Below, one piece after another: positions 1-6,378 of a stretch of 6,378 nucleotides of DNA. The notes under the pieces are model-generated. The model was not told the origin of the DNA, searched no databases, and saw only the letters and a list, made by a program, of their open reading frames with translations. This DNA is from DASZPL01 sp035550315. GTDB lineage: Bacteria; Actinomycetota; Actinomycetes; JAFAQI01. The stretch is taken from positions 1-6,378 of the forward strand of contig DASZPL010000116.1 in NCBI GenBank assembly GCA_035550315.1. The letters run 5' to 3'. Each line of letters begins with the position of its first letter. The stretch's first letter is position 1. The translations under genes and the position numbers were made by a program.

Positions 1-3000
1 TCGCCCCGGGCGGGGTCGACGCCGACGAGGTCCGCCCAGGCCAGCCGGTAGACCGCCAGTTGCAGCGACGCCGCGGCGAAGTCCGCCGGCACCCGCCCGG
101 TCTTGAAGTCGATGACGTCGTAGCCGCCGTCGTCGGTGGGGTAGATGGCGTCGATGCGGCCGCGCAGCAGCCGGCCGGCGACCACCAGCTCGAACGCCGC
201 CTCGACGGCGACCGGCCGCCGCTCCCCCCATCCGGCCGCGAGGAACCGGTCTTGGAACTCCGCCAGCTCGGCGTCGCTCAGGTCCTCGTCGCCAGCGCCG
301 GGCAGATCGTCCGGCTCGAGCAGCGGCGCGGCGGCGTACAGCTCCTCGACCCAACGGTGAAACCGCGAGCCGCGGCGGCCCTGCGGCAGCGGCCGGACCG
401 GCACCGGGCGGGCCAGCGCGGCGGCGAGCTCATCCGGATCGTGGGCCAGCATCACCACCTGGCTGGTCGTGAGCCGCCGCGGCAGCGGCACCTCCCGGGT
501 GCGGGTGCGTGACCGGCGCAGCTCGTCGAGCAGCACGGCGGCTTCCTGGTCCCAAGCGGCGACCTGGCGCCGCTCCGCGGCGGTCAGCTCCGCCGCCGTC
601 GGCTCCGCCGGCTCCTCGCCGCCGGCGGCGCGGACCAGGTCGGCCGCGCGGTGTCGCCGCTCGGCCGCGGCATCGTCGAACGGCGGCGGCCACGGCACGT
701 CGACCGCCAGCTCCGCCGCGAGCGGGTTGTCCGACCCCTCCGGCGGCGGGCACCACGCCACGACCGCGACCAGCCCCGTCCCCGCGGAGTTGTCAGCGTT
801 TGCGGGGGCCATAGGCCCCGCAAACGCTGACAACTTGCGGAGCTCGTCGAGCAACGTCGACGGGCCGAGCGGCTTGCGCTGCGTGCGGCCCCACCAGTAG
901 CCGCTGGCCAGCACCAGCGAGCGCGCCCGGGTCAGCGCGACGTAGCCGAGCCGACGCTCCTCGTCGGCGTCGCCGGCCTGGCAGGCGGCCTTGAAGGCCT
1001 GCAGGCCAGGGTTCGACAGCTCTGGTTCGGGCGGCAGGTCGTCGCGGTCGCCCCGGCACGGGTACGGCAGCACCGGCGCGGCCTGGGTCCACCGCGACCG
1101 GCCCTGGCTGCTCGGGAACACCGTGTTGGTGAGGCCGGGTACGGCGACCACGTCCCACTCCAGTCCCTTCGCCTTGTGCACGGTCAGCAGCTTCACCGTG
1201 TCGGCTTCCGACACCGCGCCGACGTCGAGCCCGGACTCGGCGGCAACCGCCGCGTCGAGCCAGCCGAGGAACGACGCCAGGTCGCTCTCCCCCTCGATGC
1301 CGGTGAACTGCGCCGCGTGGTCGAGGAACGCGGCGAGGTTGCTGGTGCGCGCCGCCGCCACCCGCGAGCTCTCGACCTCGAGCTCGACATCCAGCCCGAT
1401 CCGGCGGACGACCTCGGCGGCGATCTCGACGATCGGCTGGTTCAACGCCGCGCGCAGGCTGTCGAGTTCAGCGCGCAGCGCGATCAGCCGCTCGCGAGCC
1501 TCCGGCGAGAACGCCGCGTCGTCCGGCTGCAACGTGTCGATGGCGTCGGACAGCGCGGCGACGTCGACCACGTCGACGTTGCTGGTCGCGGCCCGCAACG
1601 CGGCGTCGACGTCGGCCGGGTCGCCGGTGCGATCGCTCGACGTACCGGCCAGCGACGCGGCCCGCCGGCCAAGCGCCGCCAGGTCGCGCGCGCCGATCCG
1701 CCAGCGCGGACCGGTCAGCAGCCGCAGCATCGCGGCGTTGGCGGTCGGCTCGGTCAGCACCCGCAGCACGGCGACCACGTCGGCGACTTCAGGCATCTCC
1801 AGCAACCCGCCGAGGCCGACCACCTCGACCGGCAGGTCGCGGGCGACCAGCTCGCGGTGCAGCAGCGCGAAGTCGGTGCGGCGGCGGCAGAGTACGGCGA
1901 CTTGGCCCGGCCTGACGCGGCCGGCGGTGACTTCGCCGGCGACCTGCTCGGCGACCCAGGTCGCCTCGTCGTCGACCCGCTCGTGCAACGCCACCAGCAC
2001 CTTGCCGGCGGCGGCGTCATCCGGCGCGGCCAGCGGCGGCACCTCCAGGCGCGCCTCGGCGCGCAACGGCTGGCTGACCGCGTTGGCGACGGCCAGAATG
2101 TTGCTGCCGCTGCGGAAGTTGGCCATCAGCGGCTGCGCGCCGCCGGCGCCGTCGAAGTGCTCGTGGAACCGCATCAGGTTTCCCGCGGACGCGCCACGCC
2201 AGCCGTAGATCGCCTGGTGCGGGTCGCCGACCGCCGTGACCGCCGTGCCGCGGAACAACGCCGACAGCAGGATGCGCTGGGCCACGCCGGTGTCCTGGTA
2301 TTCGTCGAGCAGCACCAGCTGGTAGCGCTCCCGCTCCAGCCGGCCGACCTCCGGCGCGGCTTGCGCGATCTCCGCCGCGAGCGCCACCTGGTCGCCGTAG
2401 TCGAGCAGGTCGAGCCGCCGCTTCTCCGCGCGGTAGCTCTCCACCAGGCCGAGCAGCTCGTCGCGCGCCCGCGCGGCGGTCGCACACTTGCGCAGGTCGA
2501 GCGTCGACGACGCCAAGCCGTCAACGCGGGCGGCAAGGCTCTTGTCGAACTCCTTGACCGCCTCCGGTGAGGCGAGGTGCTCGGCCAGCTCGCCGTCGAG
2601 CTGCAGCAAGTACGCCGCGACCGTGACCGGCTGCCAAGTGAAGTGTTCGAACGGTCCGGCCGCGCGGCGGACGACGCGCAGCGCCAGCTGCCAGCGGCCG
2701 GCCTCGGTGAGCAGCGTGGTTTGCGGCTCGCGGCCGATCCGCAGCGCGTGGTCGCGGACGATGCCGGCGGCGTACGAGTGGTAGGTGCCGACGGTGGGAG
2801 TCGCGTCGAGGTCGGGCCGCAGCTCATACAGCGCCTTGCGCACGGAGTCGGCGAGCTGCGCGGCGGCCTTATTGGTGAATGTCAGGCCCAACACGGCGGC
2901 CGGGTCGATGCCGTGGTGGGCGACCGCGTGCACCACGCGTGCCGCCATCACGGTGGTCTTGCCCGAGCCGGCGCCGGCGACGACCAGCTGCGGCGCGAGC

Positions 3001-3086
3001 CGCGCGGTCGCGACCTTCAGCTGCTGGTCGGTGAGCGGCCGATTGAGCAGCTCGCGCAGGTAGCGCCCCGAGGCGTCGGTCTTCAC
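1..3086 (-). CDS. adnB: AdnB-type subunit of the AdnAB helicase-nuclease, C-terminus cut by window edge
   Basis: This is the second subunit of the same complex, seen as one uninterrupted frame of 1028 codons from GTG 3086 to the window edge, with no stop reached. Motor motifs: Walker A AGAGSGKTT (Lys43), LTFTNKAAAQL, GTYHSYA, Walker B LDEYQD (260-265), GDPHQAIYGWRG (287-298), NFRSGSNI, VHKAKGLEWD (637-646) and YVALTRAR (715-722). The nuclease domain shows FHRWVEEL (His910), GRIDAIY (Asp979), DFKTG (Asp993, Lys995) and QLAVY (Gln1009, Tyr1013). In mycobacteria the AdnB ATPase is reported as the main motor. The nuclease domain opens with TSQVVMLAHDPDELA (from about residue 874), which has no cysteine where AdnA has Cys816, so an iron-sulfur cluster is unlikely. 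Mycobacterial AdnB is about 1100 residues by memory, so roughly 70-90 residues lie outside the window. Residues 752-766 (LSAFAGPMAPANADN) are encoded by a 48-bp palindrome in the motor-nuclease linker. The start overlaps the adnA stop, implying coupled translation. Confidence 0.93.
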   Translation of the reverse strand, partial: MKTDASGRYLRELLNRPLTDQQLKVATARLAPQLVVAGAGSGKTTVMAARVVHAVAHHGIDPAAVLGLTFTNKAAAQLADSVRKALYELRPDLDATPTVGTYHSYAAGIVRDHALRIGREPQTTLLTEAGRWQLALRVVRRAAGPFEHFTWQPVTVAAYLLQLDGELAEHLASPEAVKEFDKSLAARVDGLASSTLDLRKCATAARARDELLGLVESYRAEKRRLDLLDYGDQVALAAEIAQAAPEVGRLERERYQLVLLDEYQDTGVAQRILLSALFRGTAVTAVGDPHQAIYGWRGASAGNLMRFHEHFDGAGGAQPLMANFRSGSNILAVANAVSQPLRAEARLEVPPLAAPDDAAAGKVLVALHERVDDEATWVAEQVAGEVTAGRVRPGQVAVLCRRRTDFALLHRELVARDLPVEVVGLGGLLEMPEVADVVAVLRVLTEPTANAAMLRLLTGPRWRIGARDLAALGRRAASLAGTSSDRTGDPADVDAALRAATSNVDVVDVAALSDAIDTLQPDDAAFSPEARERLIALRAELDSLRAALNQPIVEIAAEVVRRIGLDVELEVESSRVAAARTSNLAAFLDHAAQFTGIEGESDLASFLGWLDAAVAAESGLDVGAVSEADTVKLLTVHKAKGLEWDVVAVPGLTNTVFPSSQGRSRWTQAAPVLPYPCRGDRDDLPPEPELSNPGLQAFKAACQAGDADEERRLGYVALTRARSLVLASGYWWGRTQRKPLGPSTLLDELRKLSAFAGPMAPANADNSAGTGLVAVVAWCPPPEGSDNPLAAELAVDVPWPPPFDDAAAERRHRAADLVRAAGGEEPAEPTAAELTAAERRQVAAWDQEAAVLLDELRRSRTRTREVPLPRRLTTSQVVMLAHDPDELAAALARPVPVRPLPQGRRGSRFHRWVEELYAAAPLLEPDDLPGAGDEDLSDAELAEFQDRFLAAGWGERRPVAVEAAFELVVAGRLLRGRIDAIYPTDDGGYDVIDFKTGRVPADFAAASLQLAVYRLAWADLVGVDPARG
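788..835. repeat. 48-bp near-perfect palindrome embedded in frame in adnB
   Basis: The left arm AGTTGTCAGCGTTTGCGGGG (788-807) is exactly complementary, inverted, to the right arm at 816-835, around the centre GCCATAGG (808-815). Folded with one bulged G (five G in the left arm, four in the right), it can make about 22 pairs with a 3-nt ATA loop. Its length is 16 codons. Read in the adnB frame it gives Leu-Ser-Ala-Phe-Ala-Gly-Pro-Met-Ala-Pro-Ala-Asn-Ala-Asp-Asn. GC is 29/48 (60%), clearly below the flanking gene, and it holds clustered TTG, TCA, TTT, CCT, GCA and GCT codons. Of the three frames on the adnB strand, two are open and one meets TGA. It lies between helicase motif VI (about residue 722) and the nuclease domain (about 870). 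The palindrome is read directly; that it is an inserted, dispersed element is inferred. Confidence 0.9.
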
Positions 3087-6000
3087 CGCACCACCTGCTC
3101 CCCGGCGGGCTGGGCGGGGCAGACGCCGTGGAAGGCGCACGAGCCGCAGATGTCACCGGCCCGGGCGGGGAACGCCTCGGCGCGGATGCCGGTTGCGGTC
3201 CGGTCGAGCAGCTCGTCGGCCCAGCCCGGCGGGCCGGCGTCGAGCGGCGGCTGGTCGCAGGTCGCCGGGAGGCCTCCTTTGCGTTCGATCCGCAGGCCGA
3301 CCAGCGCGGCGCCGCCGGACACCGGCTCCGGCCCGACCTGGTCGGCGAACGCGCCTTCGCGGAGCGCGACCTGATAGACGCCGAGCTGCGGATGCACCGC
3401 GACCTGCGCTTTCGTGGGCAGGGTGCGGCTGGTCTTGAAGTCGACGATCCGCACCCGGCCCTCGGCGTCGATCTCCAACAGGTCGGCGGAGCCACGCAGC
3501 CGGACGTCGCCGACGGTGATGTCGAAGCCGACTTCGCTGCCCCGGACCTCCCGGTCGGCGAGCCAGCGCACTAGCCGCCGAAGCGCGGCCGCGGCCTCCT
3601 CGCGCTCGCGGTCGGCCTGCCATTTCGCCTCGAAGCCGAGCGCCTGCCAGACGCCCGACAGCCGCGCGGTCAGCTCCTCGGCGTCGGCCGGCAGCACGCC
3701 GTCGGCGACCAGCTTCGCCAATGCGTGGATGACCGTGCCGAAGCCTTGCGCGGCGCTGGCCGCCGACCCGGCGCGCGCCTCGCGCTCGAGGAACCAACGC
3801 AGCGGGCAGCCGTCGTACCCCGCGACTCCCGACCCCGACAGCGCCAGTGGCTGATCGGGGTCGCGGATCGGCTCGACGCCGGGCGTCCAGCCGGCCATGC
3901 CCCACCACCGCGCCGGCGCGGCGACCGGCACCAGCGGCTCGCCGGCGTCGTCGGTCGCCGCGACCAGGCGGGCCAGCCGCTCGGCCGCGGCGCGCCGCAA
4001 CCCGGGCGAGGACTCCTCCGACTGCACCGCTCGGCGCAGCCGGGCGACCAGCGAGCCGGGCGACAGCAGGTCGGTGCCGGCCAGCTGCACGGACGGCAGC
4101 GCGGTGACCAGCTCGGTGAGGAAGCGCGACGGCCGCTCGCCGGCGTCGTCGACTGCCGCGACGCTGGTCAGCACCAGCCGGCGGCGGGCGCGGGTCATCG
4201 CGACGTAGAGCAGCCGGCGCTCGTCGACCAGCAACGACTGGGTGTCCGGCGCGAGGCGCAGGCCATCGTGGTCGACCCGGTCGGCTTCCAACAGCGAGGT
4301 GCGACGACGCAGGTCGGGCCACACGTCGTCGATCAGGTCCGCGACGACGACCAGGTCCCACTCCAGGCCCTTCGACCGGTGGGCGGTGAGCAGCCGGACG
4401 GCGTCGGGCGATCCCGGCCGCTCCTCGAGCGGCGCGCCCGGGATCTCCTGCATGCCGAGCTCGTCCAGCAACGTCGCGACGTCGGCGCGCGGCTCCCGCT
4501 CCTCGAGCCGGGCGGCCGCCCCGAAGAGCGCTACGGCGGCATCCAGGTCGCGGTCGGCCGTGCGGGCCAGCGACCCGGACCCGGCGGCCGCCTCCATCAG
4601 TCGCCGGTCCCAGCCGCTGTCGTGCCACAGCACCCACAGCGCCTCTTCCGGCGTCACCCGGTCGGGCCGGTGCAGCAGCTCGTGCACCTGTCGCAGCAGG
4701 TCGTGCAGCCGGCGCACCGGCCGGGCCAGCCAGTCGTCGAGCAGCGCGACCTCGGCCGGGTCGAGCACGGCCGCCCGGATCAACGCGGCGGACGACGACG
4801 GCACCGCCGCGCCGGCCGCGCGCTGCGCCTCCCGCAGCTTGCGGCCGAGCACCCGAAGCTGCGTCGGCCGAGCCCGGCCGAGCGGCGAGGTCAGCAGCAC
4901 CCGCGCGGCGTCCTCGGACATCGCCGACAGGTCGGTGGCGGCGAGCCGCAGCGCGAGCAGCAACGGCGCGACCGCCGGGTCCTGCGCCACCGGCAGGTCG
5001 TCGATGGTGGCCGAGACCGGTACGCCGGCCGCCACCAGCGCCCGCCGAAGCACCGGCAGGCTGCGGACGCCGGAGCGCACCAGCACCGCCATCTGCTGCC
5101 ACGGCACGCCGTCTTCGAGGTGCGCCCGGCGGAGCAGGTCGGCAATGCCGGCGACCTGGTCGCCGACGGACGGATGGATCCGGATCTCCGGCGGGCCGCA
5201 GTCGGGACCCGCCGCCTCGAGGTCGCGGTGCGCGACCCGGTCACCGGCCGGCAGGCCGGGCGTGGTCAGCCGGTCCGCGAGCAGCCGTGAGGCATCGAGC
5301 AACGGCCGGCCGGTGCGGCGGCAGACGCGCAGCGCCAACGTCGGCGCCTCGATCCCCGCGGCGGTGCGGAACCGGTTGGGGAAGTCGATGATGTTGTTGA
5401 CGTCGGCGCCACGGAACGCGTAGATCGACTGGTCGGGGTCGCCGACCACGACCAGGTCGCGGCCACCGCCCGCCAGCGCCTGGAGCAGCCGCTCCTGCGA
5501 GGGGTCGGTGTCCTGGTACTCGTCGACGAACACCGCGGCGTACCGTCCGCGCAGCGGCTCGGCGACGGCCGGGTCGGACAGCAGCCCGGTGGCCCCGGCG
5601 ATCAGGCCGGCGTAGTCCAGCTCGCCGCGCAGGTCGAGCACGGCCAAGTATTCGTCGAGGAACCGTCCGGCGGCGACCCACGCCGGCCGGTCGTGTTGCT
5701 CGCCGAGTTGGCGCAGGCCGACGCCGTCGAGGCCGCGTTCGCGCGCCCGGTCGAACAGCGCCGCGACCTCGCGGGCGAAGCCGCGGGTCAGCAGCGCGGG
5801 CCGCAGCGTCGCTGGCCAGCCTGGATCCGCCTCACCGGCGGCGTGGCCGCGGAGCAGCTCGCGGATCCGGACGTCGCGTTCCGGCTGGCTCAACAGCCGG
5901 GGCGGCCGTCCGGCCGGGGTGTGCAGCCGCAGCAGCGAGTAGCACCACGAGTGGAACGTCGCGGCGGCCGGCTCGGCGGTGGTGCGCCCGAGCCGCGCGG

Positions 6001-6253
6001 CGATCCGCTCGCGCAGCTCGTCGGCGGCCTTGCGGCTGAACGTCAGGACCAGGACGTCGTCCGGCGCGGCGTCCCGGCGTACCCGCTCGACCACCGCTTC
6101 GACCAGCGTCGTCGTCTTCCCGGTGCCCGGTCCGGCGAGCACGCGCAGCGGGCCGCCCGGATGGTCGACGACGGCCTGTTGCGCATCGTCGAGCCGTGGC
6201 GCGGCGACCGGATCGACCGGTGACCGCACCAGCACGTAGGGCGCCGCGCTCAC
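3083..6253 (-). CDS. adnA: AdnA-type subunit of the AdnAB helicase-nuclease (UvrD-like motor plus RecB-like nuclease)
   Basis: This gene encodes a motor-nuclease subunit that, by family, pairs with AdnB to unwind and resect double-strand DNA ends in the cytoplasm before recombination. From the chosen start the protein is 1056 residues, close to the mycobacterial AdnA length as I recall it. Motor motifs seen: Walker A AGPGTGKTT (40-48, Lys46), motif Ia LTFSRKAADEL, TFHSW, Walker B VDEYQD (243-248), GDPDQSIYAFRG (271-282), HRSKGLEWD (625-633) and YVAMTRAR (683-690). The C-terminal nuclease shows His843, Asp924, Asp938-Phe-Lys940 and a QxxxY-like HPQLGVYQ. Cys816 with Cys1036, Cys1039 and Cys1045 fits the four-cysteine iron-sulfur pattern of AddB-type nucleases. 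The start is GTG at 6253, because the family-like N-terminus (YVLVRSPVDPV, then LDDAQQAVVDHPGG) begins just after it. An in-frame GTG at 6361 would add 36 residues of unconserved appearance. The stop overlaps adnB by four bases. Identification as a UvrD/RecB fusion is very secure, and as AdnA is likely from its place as first gene of the pair. Confidence 0.93.
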   Translation of the reverse strand: MSAAPYVLVRSPVDPVAAPRLDDAQQAVVDHPGGPLRVLAGPGTGKTTTLVEAVVERVRRDAAPDDVLVLTFSRKAADELRERIAARLGRTTAEPAAATFHSWCYSLLRLHTPAGRPPRLLSQPERDVRIRELLRGHAAGEADPGWPATLRPALLTRGFAREVAALFDRARERGLDGVGLRQLGEQHDRPAWVAAGRFLDEYLAVLDLRGELDYAGLIAGATGLLSDPAVAEPLRGRYAAVFVDEYQDTDPSQERLLQALAGGGRDLVVVGDPDQSIYAFRGADVNNIIDFPNRFRTAAGIEAPTLALRVCRRTGRPLLDASRLLADRLTTPGLPAGDRVAHRDLEAAGPDCGPPEIRIHPSVGDQVAGIADLLRRAHLEDGVPWQQMAVLVRSGVRSLPVLRRALVAAGVPVSATIDDLPVAQDPAVAPLLLALRLAATDLSAMSEDAARVLLTSPLGRARPTQLRVLGRKLREAQRAAGAAVPSSSAALIRAAVLDPAEVALLDDWLARPVRRLHDLLRQVHELLHRPDRVTPEEALWVLWHDSGWDRRLMEAAAGSGSLARTADRDLDAAVALFGAAARLEEREPRADVATLLDELGMQEIPGAPLEERPGSPDAVRLLTAHRSKGLEWDLVVVADLIDDVWPDLRRRTSLLEADRVDHDGLRLAPDTQSLLVDERRLLYVAMTRARRRLVLTSVAAVDDAGERPSRFLTELVTALPSVQLAGTDLLSPGSLVARLRRAVQSEESSPGLRRAAAERLARLVAATDDAGEPLVPVAAPARWWGMAGWTPGVEPIRDPDQPLALSGSGVAGYDGCPLRWFLEREARAGSAASAAQGFGTVIHALAKLVADGVLPADAEELTARLSGVWQALGFEAKWQADREREEAAAALRRLVRWLADREVRGSEVGFDITVGDVRLRGSADLLEIDAEGRVRIVDFKTSRTLPTKAQVAVHPQLGVYQVALREGAFADQVGPEPVSGGAALVGLRIERKGGLPATCDQPPLDAGPPGWADELLDRTATGIRAEAFPARAGDICGSCAFHGVCPAQPAGEQVVR
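3084..3103 (-). promoter_or_regulatory. adnB ribosome-binding region and GTGA start/stop overlap
   Basis: Reading the minus strand, GGGGAG (3103-3098) and AGGTGG (3096-3091) lie 11 and 4 nt before the adnB GTG (3086-3084). Both sit inside the last codons of adnA. The adnA TGA (3085-3083) shares the bases of GTGA with the adnB start. This is the classic arrangement for translational coupling by a terminating ribosome. AGGTGG is close to the start for a typical site, so GGGGAG may contribute. No other start codon in the adnB frame lies just upstream, and the Walker A lysine at residue 43 is a normal distance from this one. Confidence 0.6.
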
Positions 6254-6378
6254 CCGACGATCACAGCACGCCACTACGACGCCCACGGCGAACCGACCTG
6301 CGCACGCCCCCCACCCCGACTTTCGCCCCTCAACCCCGCCCCCAACTCGCCAAACCCGCACGTTTCAACGCTTTCGAG
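6254..6378. other. Sequence upstream of adnA, no promoter recognised
   Basis: These 125 bases precede the chosen adnA start. The adnA frame stays open through them back to a GTG at 6361, but the encoded residues (RVWRVGGGVEGR and onward) are low in complexity and resemble no part of the family. On the minus strand a TTGAAA (6369-6364) could serve as a -35-like hexamer, but I find no -10-like hexamer 16-18 bases downstream. No TCGAAC-N4-GTTCGA-type LexA box is visible. The bases just before GTG 6253 (GATCGTCGG) are a weak ribosome-binding match. No neighbouring gene end can be supported before the window edge. Confidence 0.4.

Noticed and set aside
791..813. RecA-NDp/ClpR-type DNA-damage promoter, because TTGTCAGCG resembles TTGTCAGTG
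   Set aside because: On neither strand does a TANNNT hexamer follow at the expected 8-base spacing, and the sequence lies inside adnB coding DNA.
788..835. Intrinsic terminator
   Set aside because: The hairpin is strong, but no T-rich run follows on either strand, and the reading frame continues through it into conserved nuclease motifs.
793..1158. Frameshift or pseudogenisation of adnB at the palindrome, where another minus-strand frame ends
   Set aside because: The TGA met there is in a different frame. Codon-by-codon reading from GTG 3086 passes through 836-786 without a stop and continues to the DFKTG nuclease motif.
1176..2570. Long plus-strand open frames over adnB (1176-2570 and 991-2208)
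   Set aside because: They mirror the GC-biased codons of the minus-strand gene. Their translations are low-complexity Arg/Ala/Gly/Gln-rich or Ser/Arg/Ala-rich with no domain motif, while the minus frame carries complete helicase motifs.
3153..5102. 649-codon minus-strand frame in another phase of adnA
   Set aside because: It is a shifted reading of adnA, with Arg/Ala/Gly-rich composition and no motifs.
3725..5423. Long plus-strand open frames over adnA (3725-5290 and 4242-5423)
   Set aside because: Same antisense shadow effect. No recognisable motif is present and the composition is rich in Arg, Gln and Gly or in Ser and Arg, whereas the opposite strand encodes continuous UvrD/RecB-like protein.
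6362..6377. LexA-type operator in the CGAAAGCGTTGAAACG region upstream of adnA
   Set aside because: Only the outer two positions are symmetric, and it does not match the TCGAAC-N4-GTTCGA pattern.

Overview
The window is about 6.4 kb of very GC-rich DNA carrying two large genes, both on the minus strand. They encode the two subunits of an AdnAB-type helicase-nuclease, the RecBCD/AddAB-like enzyme that resects DNA double-strand breaks in mycobacteria and other Actinomycetota. High GC, strongly GC-biased third codon positions, GTG starts and the adjacent adnA-adnB pair all point to an actinomycete. The sequence does not identify the genus.

Layout, in the direction of transcription (right to left). 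Positions 6378-6254 are upstream sequence with no clear promoter. Positions 6253-3083 hold adnA, complete at about 1056 residues, with a UvrD/PcrA-like motor followed by a RecB-like nuclease with four candidate iron-sulfur cysteines. The adnA stop overlaps the adnB start by four bases (GTGA, 3086-3083). Positions 3086-1 hold adnB, with 1028 codons visible. It runs off the left edge after the catalytic nuclease motifs, so its last tens of codons and its stop are missing. The pair is arranged as a translationally coupled operon, as expected for subunits of a heterodimer.

Both subunits keep all the main superfamily 1A helicase motifs and the His/Asp/Asp-x-Lys nuclease residues, so both motors and both nucleases look intact. 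Only AdnA shows the cysteine signature.

The most unusual object is a 48-bp near-perfect palindrome (788-835) inside the adnB reading frame, with two perfect 20-bp arms around an 8-nt centre. It is 16 codons long, keeps the frame open, is lower in GC than its surroundings and carries a cluster of A/T-rich codons that are otherwise uncommon in this gene. It lies in the linker between the last helicase motif and the nuclease domain. It looks like a small palindromic element that entered a protein-coding gene in frame, in the manner of the protein-coding palindromic elements of Rickettsia. Nothing else in the window looks like a mobile element, RNA gene or CRISPR array.
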